Shown here piece by piece: positions 37,450-46,939 of a DNA stretch of 64,000 bases. The stretch spans positions 1-64,000 of the forward strand of contig NZ_LNQC01000035.1 in the NCBI RefSeq assembly GCF_001651855.1. Reading direction: 5' to 3'. The translations under genes and the position numbers were made by a program. The notes below the pieces were generated by a model. The model ran no database searches. It saw only the letters and a list, made by a program, of their open reading frames with translations, and had not been told where the DNA came from. Position 1 is the stretch's first letter, and the number at the start of each line of letters is the position of its first letter. The DNA comes from Sinorhizobium americanum. GTDB taxonomy: Bacteria > Pseudomonadota > Alphaproteobacteria > Rhizobiales > Rhizobiaceae.

Positions 37450-38961
37450 ATGCAGTCCTTCGAACGCCTGCTGCAGGACGAGGCCGCGACGATCGAGTTC
37501 GGCGAGGACCTCGCACTCGCGCTCAAGGCCGGCGACTGCGTCGGGCTTTCGGGCGATCTCGGCGCCGGGAAATCGACCTTCGCACGCGCTTTCCTGCGGG
37601 CAATGGCCCACGACGCTTCGCTCGAGGTTCCGAGTCCCACCTTCACGCTCGTTCAGAGCTACGACCTGCGTATTCCAGTCGCCCATTTCGATCTATACCG
37701 CCTCGCCGACGCTTCCGAGCTCGACGAGCTCGGTTTCGACGAGGCCCTGTCGGAAGGCATCTGTCTTGTCGAATGGCCGGAGAAGGCCGAGGAGGCGCTG
37801 CCTACGGACCGGATCACGCTCTCCTTCACCCATGAAGATGAAGGGCGCCATGTCCGCCTCACCGGGCCGGAGGCGGCGCTCGAGCGGATAGCGCGCTCTC
37901 TCGCGATCCGGGCTTTTCTTAACGAGGTCGGCCATCCCGGCGCGAGGCGCCGGCACCTGAGCGGCGACGCCTCGGTGCGGGCCTATGAGCGGATCCATAC
38001 AGCCGACGGTGAGCCGGCGAAAATCCTGATGGATGCGGCGAAGCACAAGCCCGGCCCCATCCTCCAGGACGGCAAATACTACCAGCAGCTCGCCTATATC
38101 GCCGAGGACGTCGTTCCCTTCGTCGCCATTTCGACGCTGTTGCGCAAGCGCGGCTTTGCGGCACCGGCAATCTACGCGCGCGATCTCGACCAGGGCTTGC
38201 TACTGATAGAGGATCTGGGCTCCCAGGGTATTCTCGACGCCGACGGCCGGCCCGTCGCAGAGCGGTACATGGAGGGCGCGCGACTGCTTGCCCGCCTTCA
38301 TGCCGCCCCGACCGAGCGTGACATCGCGGTTGCCGACGGCATCGTCCACCATATTCCGGACTTCGACCGCACGGCGATGAAGATCGAGACGAGCCTCTTG
38401 ATCGACTGGTACCTGCCGTGGAAACGCGGACTAGCTGCCTCCGAGGCCGAGCGGAACGACTACTTCGCCATCTGGGACCGGCTGATCGATGGTCTCGGCT
38501 CGGCCGAAAGGAACCTGTTGCTCCGCGATTTCCATTCGCCCAACATTCTTTGGCGGCCGGAGCGCGAGGGTCTCGATCGCATCGGCATCATCGATTTCCA
38601 GGATGCGATGATCGGGCCGACGGCTTACGACGTCGCTTCGCTGGTGCAGGATGCGCGTGTCACGATCGGTCCAGAACTCGCCGACCGGCTACTCGGCGCC
38701 TATGGGGCCGAGCGCGAGTTGCACGGCGCCTTCGACCAGACGTCCTTCCTGCGTGACTGGCACATCATGGCGGCGCAGCGCAATTGCAAGCTCGCCGGCA
38801 TCTGGGTGCGGCTGAAAGAGCGCGACGGCAAACCCGGTTATCTGAAGCACATGCCACGCACCTTGACCTATCTGCAACATGCACTGACACATGAAGTGCT
38901 GACACCCTTGCGCGATTGGTGCATTAAGGCTGGAATCCTGGCTAGCGAATCAGCCAACTGA
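37450..38961 (+). CDS. tsaE: Fusion of TsaE with an AmgK-type aminoglycoside/sugar phosphotransferase
   Basis: A 503-residue two-domain protein. Residues 1 to about 140 are TsaE, the ATPase of tRNA t6A37 synthesis, with Walker A GDLGAGKS (35-42) and SPTFTLV. Residues about 155-490 are a phosphotransferase of the APH fold with LLLRDFHSPNILW (Asp360) and IGIIDFQDAM. The second part resembles AmgK, which phosphorylates MurNAc/GlcNAc for wall recycling. The next gene encodes a MurU-like uridylyltransferase, which supports this. TsaE partners TsaB and TsaD are not in the window. It follows divL by 7 bases. Confidence 0.87.
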   Translation: MQSFERLLQDEAATIEFGEDLALALKAGDCVGLSGDLGAGKSTFARAFLRAMAHDASLEVPSPTFTLVQSYDLRIPVAHFDLYRLADASELDELGFDEALSEGICLVEWPEKAEEALPTDRITLSFTHEDEGRHVRLTGPEAALERIARSLAIRAFLNEVGHPGARRRHLSGDASVRAYERIHTADGEPAKILMDAAKHKPGPILQDGKYYQQLAYIAEDVVPFVAISTLLRKRGFAAPAIYARDLDQGLLLIEDLGSQGILDADGRPVAERYMEGARLLARLHAAPTERDIAVADGIVHHIPDFDRTAMKIETSLLIDWYLPWKRGLAASEAERNDYFAIWDRLIDGLGSAERNLLLRDFHSPNILWRPEREGLDRIGIIDFQDAMIGPTAYDVASLVQDARVTIGPELADRLLGAYGAERELHGAFDQTSFLRDWHIMAAQRNCKLAGIWVRLKERDGKPGYLKHMPRTLTYLQHALTHEVLTPLRDWCIKAGILASESAN

Positions 38962-38970
38962 CAGGGAATC

Positions 38971-39702
38971 ATGCCCATCACCAACGCCATGGTGCTTGCG
39001 GCCGGACTGGGCACCCGCCTGCGGCCAATCACCGATACACTGCCAAAGCCGCTCGTCCGGATCGCCGGCAAGCCGATGATCGACTATGTCCTGGACCTGC
39101 TCGCAGCCGCCGGTGTGACCAGGGCGGCGGTGAACGTCCATCACTTCGCCGATCAGATGGAAGCCCATCTCAGACGGCGCGAGGCGCCGCGCATCCTGAT
39201 TTCCGATGAGCGCGATACGCTCATGAATTCCGGCGGCGGCCTTGCCAAGGGCCTGAAGCTGCTCGACGACGGGCCGGTGCTGGTGATGAACGCCGATCTT
39301 TTCTGGGTCGGCGAGAAAGCCGGGCAACCCTGCAACCTGCAGCGGCTCGCCGCGTTCTTCGATGCCGGGCGCATGGACATGGCGCTGCTCTGCGTGCGTC
39401 TGGAGGACACGACCGGGCACAATGGCAAGAAGGATTTTTCGCTGTCCAAGGATGGACGGCTGCAGCGCTACGAGGAAGGCATGGAAAATCCGGTCGTCTA
39501 TGCTGGCGCCATCGCCATGAACTCGCGGCTTTTCGCCGATGCACCCAGCGACGCATTCAACCTCAACATCTATTTCGACCGGGCGATCGCCAGGGAACGG
39601 CTGTTCGGCCTGATGCTCGACGGCCAGTGGTTGACAGTCGGCACGCCTGAGGCGATCGACGACGCGGAGGCGTTGGTCCGGCGCTTCGAACCGGGAGGGT
39701 AA
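38971..39702 (+). CDS. murU: Nucleotidyltransferase, MurU-like
   Basis: A 243-residue sugar-1-phosphate nucleotidyltransferase. The N-terminus has the signature AAGLGTRLRP and the KPLVRIAGKPMID loop; NADLFWVG holds the metal Asp. It resembles MurU, which makes UDP-MurNAc from MurNAc-1-P in the AmgK-MurU recycling route. The AmgK-like partner is fused to TsaE just upstream. Other sugar specificity is possible, so the symbol is tentative. addB starts right after its stop. Confidence 0.78.
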   Translation: MPITNAMVLAAGLGTRLRPITDTLPKPLVRIAGKPMIDYVLDLLAAAGVTRAAVNVHHFADQMEAHLRRREAPRILISDERDTLMNSGGGLAKGLKLLDDGPVLVMNADLFWVGEKAGQPCNLQRLAAFFDAGRMDMALLCVRLEDTTGHNGKKDFSLSKDGRLQRYEEGMENPVVYAGAIAMNSRLFADAPSDAFNLNIYFDRAIARERLFGLMLDGQWLTVGTPEAIDDAEALVRRFEPGG

Positions 39703-39703
39703 G

Positions 39704-42700
39704 GTGCCCGGCGCCACCACGAACGTCTTCACGATTCCTGCCGGCTTGCCTTTCCTGAAGACGCTGGCGGAAAAGCTCCTGGACGGGGTGCTGACGCCGA
39801 ACTTCCGATACGAACCGGCTGATCCGCTGGCGCTCGCCGGCGTGACGATCTTCGTCCCGACCCGGCGTGCGGCCCGCGTGCTGCGCTCGGAATTCGTCGA
39901 TCTGCTTGGCGGCCGCTCGGCGATCCTGCCGGTGATCCGTCCACTCGGCGAGACCGACGACGACAGCGGCTTCTTCGACGCCGAGATGCCGGCGATCCTC
40001 GATCTTGCGCCGCCGCTTTCCGGCACCGCGCGGCTGATCGAGCTCGGCCGCCTCATTCTCGCCTGGCGCAACCGCCTGCCGCAGGTTGTCCTCGACATCC
40101 ATGCCGAAAGCCCGCTGATCGCACCGGCAAGCCCGGCCGACGCCATCTGGCTGGCGCGCAATCTCGCCGAACTCATCGATGCGATCGAGACGGAAGAGCT
40201 CGACTGGGAGGCGCTCGACGGGCTCGATGCCGGAGAACATGCGCTCTGGTGGCAATTGACACTTGCCTTCCTGAAGATCGCCCGGACCTATTGGCCGGAG
40301 CGGCTCAACGAGCTCAAGCAGTCCTCGCCGGCACGCCATCGCAACTCCATGCTCAAGGCCGAAACGCAGCGAATCGCCGCCGGCAAGGTAGGCGGGCCGA
40401 TCATCATCGCCGGTTCGACGGGCTCGATTCCGGCGACGGCGGCGCTGATCGCCGCGGTGAAGGCGCTGCCGAACGGCACGATCGTGCTTCCCGGCCTCGA
40501 CCTCATGATGAGCGACGCGGAATGGGAGCTGATCGGAAAGGAAGCTGGGCGTGGCACAAGAGATCCGGCAAGCCGCACGCATCCGCAATACGGGTTGCAC
40601 CGTCTGTTGAAGCGCATGCGTATCGATCGTCGCGACGTGCCGGTGCTGGGATCACTGGACGACGACCTCGGCGATCGCGCCCTGGTCCTGTCGCGGGCGC
40701 TGCTGCCGGCCGAAGCCACCGACGGCTGGACTGAGGCCCGCGAGAATTTTGAGCCGGAGAAGCTCCTTGCGGCCTTCGCCGAGGTGGCGCTGATCGAAGC
40801 GGCGAACGAGCGCGAGGAGGCGACCGCGATCGCCATTGCGCTGAGGCTGGCGCTCGAGGACGACGAAGAGAGCCAGGCGGCGCTGATCACGCCCGATCGC
40901 GGCCTTGCGCGGCGGGTAGGCGCGGAGCTCGCCCGCTTCGGCATCGAAGCCGATGATTCCGCCGGCGTTCCGCTCTCGACAACGGCGGCGGGCGGGCTTA
41001 CGCGGTTGCTCCTCGAGGCGACCCTCAGGCCCGACGATCCGGTGGCTTTGGTCGCGCTGCTCAAGCATCCGCTCGCCCGGCTCGGCCAGACGGCGGAAGC
41101 CGCGCGCCGTGCCGCCGACGTGCTGGAGCTCGTGGCGCTACGCGGCGGTACCGACGTTTCCGACATCTCCGCTCTCGAGACGGTACTCGACAGCGCACTC
41201 GCCAGGCAGCGCACCGAGCGCCACCCGAGACCCTGGCGCGGCGGCCTCGGCCAAAGCGATATCGATCTCGCGCGGGCACTCGCCCGGCGACTTTCCGCGG
41301 CTGTCGAGCCGCTGACGAGCACCATCGCCGGCAGCGCGGAAAGCGGTCACCACCACACGACGGTGCTGACACTCGCCGATTGGGCGGAGCGCACGGGCCG
41401 CGCCCTGGAAGCCGTCGCCATGGATGAGCGCGGCAGCCTCGGCGGCCTCTGGGGATCGGAAGCCGGCGAAGGATTGGCGACGCTTCTGCGCGGCATCATC
41501 GAGACCGACGGGCAGATGGGGGCCGACGGGCGGCAATGGTGCGATATCGTCGAGGCGCTTGCCGCCAGCGAAGCGGTGAAACCTCGATCCATGCGGCACC
41601 CCCGCGTCTTCATCTTCGGGGCGCTGGAATCGCGCCTGCAGAGCGTCAATCTCGTCGTGCTCGGCGGGATGAACGAAGGCACTTGGCCGGGGCAGACCTC
41701 GAACGACCCTTTCCTGTCCCGGACGATGAAATCGGGCATCGGCCTCGAACCGCCCGAGCGGCGCATCGGTCAGCTCGCCCATGACTTCCAGATGGCCTGC
41801 GGAACGCGCCGCCTCATCCTTTCCCGCTCCATGCGCCAGGGCTCGGCGCCGACCGTCGCCTCGCGCTGGCTGCAGCGGCTGCAGGCGCTTGGCGGCAAGT
41901 CACTCACCAAGCAGCTCAAGGCGAATGGCGCGAGCTATCTTCACTGGATGCGCATCCTCGACGACGGCGAGCGCCAGCCGCTCAGCGAGCGGCCGCAGCC
42001 GAAGCCGCCGGTCGAAGTGCAGCCGCGCAAATATTCCTTCAGTGAAGTGACGAAGCTTCGCCGCGACCCCTATTCCATCTATGCGCGCCGCATCTTGCGG
42101 CTGGAGCCGATCGATACCTTCAACCGCGATCCGGGTGCTGCCGAACGCGGCCTGCTTTACCACCGGATCGTGGACCGCTTCGTCAAAGGTGGCTTCGATC
42201 CCGCCTGCAGCGAGGGGCAGGAGGCCATGACGCGGCTGATCCGGGAAGCCTTCGACGAGGAGAAGCTGCCGGCGCACATCGACACGATCTGGCGGCCGCG
42301 CTTCGAAGCTGTGGCAAGGGCGTTTCTTTCCTGGGAGCGGGAGCGCCGGCCCGGCCTCGTCAAGTCCTACACCGAAGTCCCCGCTGCAATGGAACTCGGC
42401 ATCTCGGATATCAGGCTGACCGGCATTGCCGACCGCCTCGACCGGCTGGCTAACGGCACCGTCGACATCATCGACTACAAGACCGGCTCCAGCCCCTCGG
42501 CCCGGGAAGCGCGGGCGCTGCTCGACCCGCAGCTCTCCCTCGAAGCGGCCGCCCTCAAGGCGGGCGCCTTTGCCACCATCGGAGCGGCCCTGCCGCATTC
42601 GCTGCGCTATGTCCGCCTGAAACCCGGCAGCCGCTTTGCCGTCGATACCGTCAACAACGAGAACAGCAAGTCGAAGGAGACCAAGACCGCTGAGCAACTG

Positions 42701-42877
42701 GCGGAGGAATCGCTTGCCGAACTCAGGAAGCTGCTCGCGGCGCTCACCAGCGGCCGCTATGGTTTCGCCTCCCGCCTGATCGTTCAGAAGGAACGGGACC
42801 ATGGCGGCGAATACGATCACCTGGCGCGCGTCGCCGAATGGGCGACTGCTGACGGCGAGGACGATGATGAGGAATGA
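39704..42877 (+). CDS. addB: Double-strand break repair protein AddB
   Basis: A 1057-residue AddB of the alphaproteobacterial type. It is the partner of AddA in the helicase-nuclease that processes double-strand ends for RecA. The C-terminus holds a RecB-like nuclease domain (GIADRLDRL then DIIDYKTG). The middle carries helicase-like segments such as LVVLGGMNEGTWP. The start is a GTG at 39704, one base after the preceding stop. It overlaps addA by 14 bases. Confidence 0.93.
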   Translation: MPGATTNVFTIPAGLPFLKTLAEKLLDGVLTPNFRYEPADPLALAGVTIFVPTRRAARVLRSEFVDLLGGRSAILPVIRPLGETDDDSGFFDAEMPAILDLAPPLSGTARLIELGRLILAWRNRLPQVVLDIHAESPLIAPASPADAIWLARNLAELIDAIETEELDWEALDGLDAGEHALWWQLTLAFLKIARTYWPERLNELKQSSPARHRNSMLKAETQRIAAGKVGGPIIIAGSTGSIPATAALIAAVKALPNGTIVLPGLDLMMSDAEWELIGKEAGRGTRDPASRTHPQYGLHRLLKRMRIDRRDVPVLGSLDDDLGDRALVLSRALLPAEATDGWTEARENFEPEKLLAAFAEVALIEAANEREEATAIAIALRLALEDDEESQAALITPDRGLARRVGAELARFGIEADDSAGVPLSTTAAGGLTRLLLEATLRPDDPVALVALLKHPLARLGQTAEAARRAADVLELVALRGGTDVSDISALETVLDSALARQRTERHPRPWRGGLGQSDIDLARALARRLSAAVEPLTSTIAGSAESGHHHTTVLTLADWAERTGRALEAVAMDERGSLGGLWGSEAGEGLATLLRGIIETDGQMGADGRQWCDIVEALAASEAVKPRSMRHPRVFIFGALESRLQSVNLVVLGGMNEGTWPGQTSNDPFLSRTMKSGIGLEPPERRIGQLAHDFQMACGTRRLILSRSMRQGSAPTVASRWLQRLQALGGKSLTKQLKANGASYLHWMRILDDGERQPLSERPQPKPPVEVQPRKYSFSEVTKLRRDPYSIYARRILRLEPIDTFNRDPGAAERGLLYHRIVDRFVKGGFDPACSEGQEAMTRLIREAFDEEKLPAHIDTIWRPRFEAVARAFLSWERERRPGLVKSYTEVPAAMELGISDIRLTGIADRLDRLANGTVDIIDYKTGSSPSAREARALLDPQLSLEAAALKAGAFATIGAALPHSLRYVRLKPGSRFAVDTVNNENSKSKETKTAEQLAEESLAELRKLLAALTSGRYGFASRLIVQKERDHGGEYDHLARVAEWATADGEDDDEE

Positions 42878-45800
42878 GGCTTTCGGCCCGGAGGAGAGGA
42901 CGCCCAAGGCGTGGCTCGACTGGACCACCGAGCGGCAATCGCTTGCCTCGGATCCGGCGCGCTCGGCCTGGGTTTCGGCCAATGCCGGGTCGGGCAAGAC
43001 GCATGTGCTGACGCAGCGCGTCATTCGGCTTCTGCTTTCCGGCTGCCGGCCTTCCGCCATTCTCTGCCTGACCTATACGAAGGCAGCCGCCTCGGAGATG
43101 TCGAACCGCATCTTCGAACGCCTCGCCGAATGGGCGACGCTCGATAACGGCGAATTGGCGATGCGCATCGAGGCGATCGAAGGCACGCGGCCCTCCGTCG
43201 CCAAGATTGAGGAGGCGCGGCGGCTCTTTGCCAAGGCGCTCGATACGCCGGGCGGGCTGAAGATCCAGACGATCCACGCCTTTTCGGAAGCGCTGCTCCA
43301 CCAGTTTCCGCTCGAGGCGAACGTGGCGGGACACTTTTCCGTCCTCGACGATCGGGCCGCGGCGGTGCTGCTTTCCGATGCGCGCCGCGCCTTGCTGACG
43401 GCCACCGCCGCCGAGGACGAGGGCGAGCTTGCGGATGCCTTCGCCACCGTTCTCGACCTCGCCGACGATACCGGCCTTGAAAAGCTGCTGGAGGCGATCG
43501 TGGCGAACCGCGCGGCGACCCAGGCCTTTCTCGACAGCGCCGCCGTAAAAGGTGGGCGGGAGAAGCACCTGCGAGCGGCGCTCGGCCTTGCACCGGGGGA
43601 GACAACCGCGAGCGTGATGGCCGGAGCCTGGCCGCTTGCCGGCCTCAACGGCGCGGCGCTTCAGCGCTATATCGAGCTCGCGCTGAGCCTTGGCGGAGTG
43701 AAACCGGGGGAGATCGCAGAGGGCTTGAAGGCGGCCCGCGAGGCCGCCGATGCGGAGGAGCGCTTTGCCGGGCTCCTCGGCGTGTTCTCCAACGGCGGCG
43801 GCAAGCCGAAGGCGGATTCGGCCTTCTTCAACAAGGCAATGCTGGCGCAGGCGCCTGAACTGGCGCCGCTGGTCGAAGAGGCGCGCAAGCACATCACAAC
43901 CTGCGCCGACCGGCTCAGCATCGTGCGGATGTACGAGGCGACGCGCGCGGCGCTGATCCTCGCCGAACGGCTCAACAGGGACTACGAAGACCTCAAGAAG
44001 CGGCGCAGCCAACTCGATTTCGAGGACCTGATCAACCGCACGGCCGCGCTGCTTTCGCGCAGCGATGTCGGCGCTTGGGTCCATTACAAGCTCGACCAGG
44101 GCATCGACCACATTCTCGTCGACGAGGCACAGGACACGAGCCCCGCCCAATGGACGATCATCCAGGCGCTCGCTGCCGATTTCTTCGCCGGCGAAACTGC
44201 GCGCGCCAACGAGCGGACGATCTTTGCGGTCGGCGACGAAAAGCAGTCGATCTACTCCTTCCAGGGCGCGCGTCCCGAGCGATTCTCGCGCGAGAGCATC
44301 CTGACCGAGCGCCGTGTGCGGGCCGGTAACAAGTATTTCAGCCCCATCCGGCTGCAGCTTTCCTTCCGTTCGACGGTCGACGTGCTTTCCGCCGTCGATA
44401 CGGTCTTTGCCAATCCGGGCAATGCGAAGGGCTTGAGCGCCCGCAGCGAAGCGATCGTGCACGCCTCCAACCGGATCGGACACCCCGGCGCCGTTGACAT
44501 CTGGGACATGATCGCGCCCGAGCCGGTGAGTGCCGAAGAGGATTGGACGGCTCCCTTCGATGCGACGCCCGAGCGGGCGCCGGTCAACATTCTCGCCCGG
44601 CGCATCGCCGCCGTGCTCGAGGACTGGATCGGCAAGGAGACGGTGATCGAAAAGGGCGTCCGGCGGCCGATGCGGCCTGGCGACGTCATCGTGCTGGTGC
44701 GCAAGCGCGACGCCTTCGTCAACGCCCAGACGCGCGCGCTGAAGCGTCGCGGCAATATTCCGGTCGCGGGCGCCGACCGGCTGGTGCTGACCAACCATAT
44801 CGCCGTCCAGGATCTTTTGGCGCTCGGCCGCTTCGTGCTTCTGCCGGAGGACGATCTGTCGCTCGCGGCGCTGCTGAAGAGCCCGCTCGTCGATCTCGGC
44901 GAGAACGATGTCTTCGAACTCGCGGCACGCCGGGCCGAGGGCGAAAGTCTCTGGCGGCGGCTGCAACAGCTCGGTGCGGATGAGACGAGCCAATATCACC
45001 GGGTCGTGCGCACCCTCGCCGGCTATGGCGAGCTTGCCCGCAACCTGCTGCCGCACGACTTCTATGCCCGCGTGCTCGGCGCCCATGGCGGCCGGCGTGC
45101 CTTCCTGGCGCGGCTCGGCAGCGAGGTCAGCGACATCCTCGACGAATTCCTGACCTTTGCGCTCGACCACGAGCGAAGCGGGCTGCCCGGCCTGCAGGCC
45201 TTCGTCTCGACGCTCGAGATCGAAGCGCCGACGGTCAAGCGCGAGCAGGACAAGGAACGCGACGAGGTTCGCGTCATGACCGTGCATGCCGCCAAGGGCC
45301 TCGAGGCACCGGTCGTCTTCCTGGTCGACGGCGGCGGCGAGGCATTCGTCCGCCAGCAAGTCTCGGACCTGCGCCTCCTGGAGAAGCCCCAGATGGACGG
45401 TACGATGCTGAGCCTGCCTGTCTGGCGTGCACCGGGCTCGGCGTCGAATTCGCTGATCGCCGCCGACAACGAGCGGCTGAAGCGCCTGGCCGAGGAAGAA
45501 TATCGCCGCCTCCTCTATGTCGGCATGACGCGCGCGGCGGATCGGCTGATCGTCTGCGGCTATCGCGGCCAGCGGCAGAACCTCGATACCTGGCATGCGA
45601 TGGTTCAAGGCACATTGGCGCATGATCCGAAAGGCCGGGCGACGCCGATGGTCTTTTCAGCCGGGGGCGAGGAGTGGAAGGGCCATGCCTGGCGCGAAGC
45701 GCATGTGCCGGTTACCATCCCGGCAAGGGGCGGCTTGGAGAGCAAGCCGCCAGCGACAGCATCCGATCTGCCGCGGGCGCTCTTCACCCCCTTGCCGCCG

Positions 45801-46436
45801 CAGCGCCGGCTGCCGCGACCGCTTGCCCCGTCGGGAACGAGCGTGGCGATCGACGATCCGGAGCAAGAGACGATCGTCGGCTCGGCTCTCTTTGCAGCAC
45901 AGACTGCGCCCAAGTTCTCGATGCTGCGCGGTGCGATCCTGCATCGGCTGCTGCAGGTGCTCCCGACGATCGACGGCGCCGAGCGCCGGGACGCGGCGGA
46001 GCGTTACCTCAGCCGGGCCGTGCCACGCTGGCCGGAGAATGAACGGCAGGCGCTCAGCCGGGCCGTGATGGAGGTGCTCGAGCATCCGGATTTGCAGCCA
46101 CTTTTCAGCGAACAGAGTCGCGCAGAAGTGTCCGTCATGGGAACGCTCAAGCTCGGCAGTCAGGAATTCGCCGTATCCGGCCGGCTCGACCGCCTGGCGG
46201 TCGCCGGCGACACTGTGACGATCGCCGATTACAAGACCAATCGCGACGTGCCGGCGTCAATCGCCGAGGTTCCGTCCGTCTACCGGCGGCAACTCGCCAT
46301 TTACCGCGAACTGCTCAAACCCCTTTATCCCGGCAAGCAATTCCGCTGCGTGCTGATCTTCACGGAGGGTCCGGCGGTGCGGGTGCTTCCCGATCCTATG
46401 CTGGACGGGAGCCTTGAAGAGCTCGCGACAAAGTGA
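42864..46436 (+). CDS. addA: Double-strand break repair helicase AddA
   Basis: A 1190-residue UvrD-type helicase-nuclease. Walker A is SANAGSGKTHVL near residues 37-48. Motif II is ILVDEAQDTSP, and later motifs include VMTVHAAKGLE. The C-terminal nuclease has GRLDRLAV and ADYKTNRDVP. Start choice: ATG ATG at 42864/42867 inside the addB end; the frame upstream only overlaps addB. AddA and AddB form one enzyme. Confidence 0.95.
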   Translation: MMRNEAFGPEERTPKAWLDWTTERQSLASDPARSAWVSANAGSGKTHVLTQRVIRLLLSGCRPSAILCLTYTKAAASEMSNRIFERLAEWATLDNGELAMRIEAIEGTRPSVAKIEEARRLFAKALDTPGGLKIQTIHAFSEALLHQFPLEANVAGHFSVLDDRAAAVLLSDARRALLTATAAEDEGELADAFATVLDLADDTGLEKLLEAIVANRAATQAFLDSAAVKGGREKHLRAALGLAPGETTASVMAGAWPLAGLNGAALQRYIELALSLGGVKPGEIAEGLKAAREAADAEERFAGLLGVFSNGGGKPKADSAFFNKAMLAQAPELAPLVEEARKHITTCADRLSIVRMYEATRAALILAERLNRDYEDLKKRRSQLDFEDLINRTAALLSRSDVGAWVHYKLDQGIDHILVDEAQDTSPAQWTIIQALAADFFAGETARANERTIFAVGDEKQSIYSFQGARPERFSRESILTERRVRAGNKYFSPIRLQLSFRSTVDVLSAVDTVFANPGNAKGLSARSEAIVHASNRIGHPGAVDIWDMIAPEPVSAEEDWTAPFDATPERAPVNILARRIAAVLEDWIGKETVIEKGVRRPMRPGDVIVLVRKRDAFVNAQTRALKRRGNIPVAGADRLVLTNHIAVQDLLALGRFVLLPEDDLSLAALLKSPLVDLGENDVFELAARRAEGESLWRRLQQLGADETSQYHRVVRTLAGYGELARNLLPHDFYARVLGAHGGRRAFLARLGSEVSDILDEFLTFALDHERSGLPGLQAFVSTLEIEAPTVKREQDKERDEVRVMTVHAAKGLEAPVVFLVDGGGEAFVRQQVSDLRLLEKPQMDGTMLSLPVWRAPGSASNSLIAADNERLKRLAEEEYRRLLYVGMTRAADRLIVCGYRGQRQNLDTWHAMVQGTLAHDPKGRATPMVFSAGGEEWKGHAWREAHVPVTIPARGGLESKPPATASDLPRALFTPLPPQRRLPRPLAPSGTSVAIDDPEQETIVGSALFAAQTAPKFSMLRGAILHRLLQVLPTIDGAERRDAAERYLSRAVPRWPENERQALSRAVMEVLEHPDLQPLFSEQSRAEVSVMGTLKLGSQEFAVSGRLDRLAVAGDTVTIADYKTNRDVPASIAEVPSVYRRQLAIYRELLKPLYPGKQFRCVLIFTEGPAVRVLPDPMLDGSLEELATK

Positions 46437-46517
46437 GATACACGATATTGAAAATCCAGTGGCGAGGCCTCACATGAGGCACAATATCTGGACAATGCCA
46501 TTCCGAAGGAGCAGCCG

Positions 46518-46838
46518 ATGGCAACTGTGAAAGTCGATGCGTCCAATTTTCAGAAAGAAGTCCTGAATTCCGCCGAGCCGGTCGTCGTCGACTTTTGGGC
46601 CGAATGGTGCGGCCCGTGCAAAATGATCGCCCCGAGCCTCGAAGAGATCGCCACCGAGCTTGCCGGCAAGGTCAAGGTCGCCAAGCTCAATATCGATGAA
46701 AACCCTGAACTGGCCGCCCAATACGGCGTCCGCTCGATTCCGACGCTCGCCATGTTCAAGGCCGGCGAAGTCGCCGACATCAAGGTTGGCGCCGCGCCGA
46801 AGACCGCGCTCAGTTCGTGGATCTCCAACGCCGTCTGA
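46518..46838 (+). CDS. trxA: Thioredoxin
   Basis: A 106-residue thioredoxin with the active site WCGPCK in [15 protein letters not shown] and the cis-Pro loop [10 protein letters not shown]. It is a cytoplasmic disulfide reductase, served by thioredoxin reductase elsewhere. It lies after addA with an 81-base gap and may share its transcript or have its own promoter. A strong terminator follows. Confidence 0.97.
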   Translation: MATVKVDASNFQKEVLNSAEPVVVDFWAEWCGPCKMIAPSLEEIATELAGKVKVAKLNIDENPELAAQYGVRSIPTLAMFKAGEVADIKVGAAPKTALSSWISNAV

Positions 46839-46866
46839 ACTGGCGCCAAGTCGATAATTGATAATG

Positions 46867-46892
46867 AAAAGCCCGGCTCGCCGGGCTTTTTT
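46867..46892. terminator. Bidirectional terminator between trxA and folC
   Basis: AAAAGCCCGG (46867-46876), loop CTCG, CCGGGCTTTT (46881-46890), then TT: a perfect 10-bp stem with A and T tracts on the two sides. It serves trxA and the convergent folC operon. Confidence 0.95.
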
Positions 46893-46939
46893 CTTGTTGA
46901 CAGCGGCGGCCTCAGCCGCGAAGTGCCCCTCACGCTGCA

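Noticed and set aside
42744-45623. A minus-strand open frame of 959 residues across addA
   Set aside because: It is antisense to addA, lacks domain signatures and is explained by high third-position GC.
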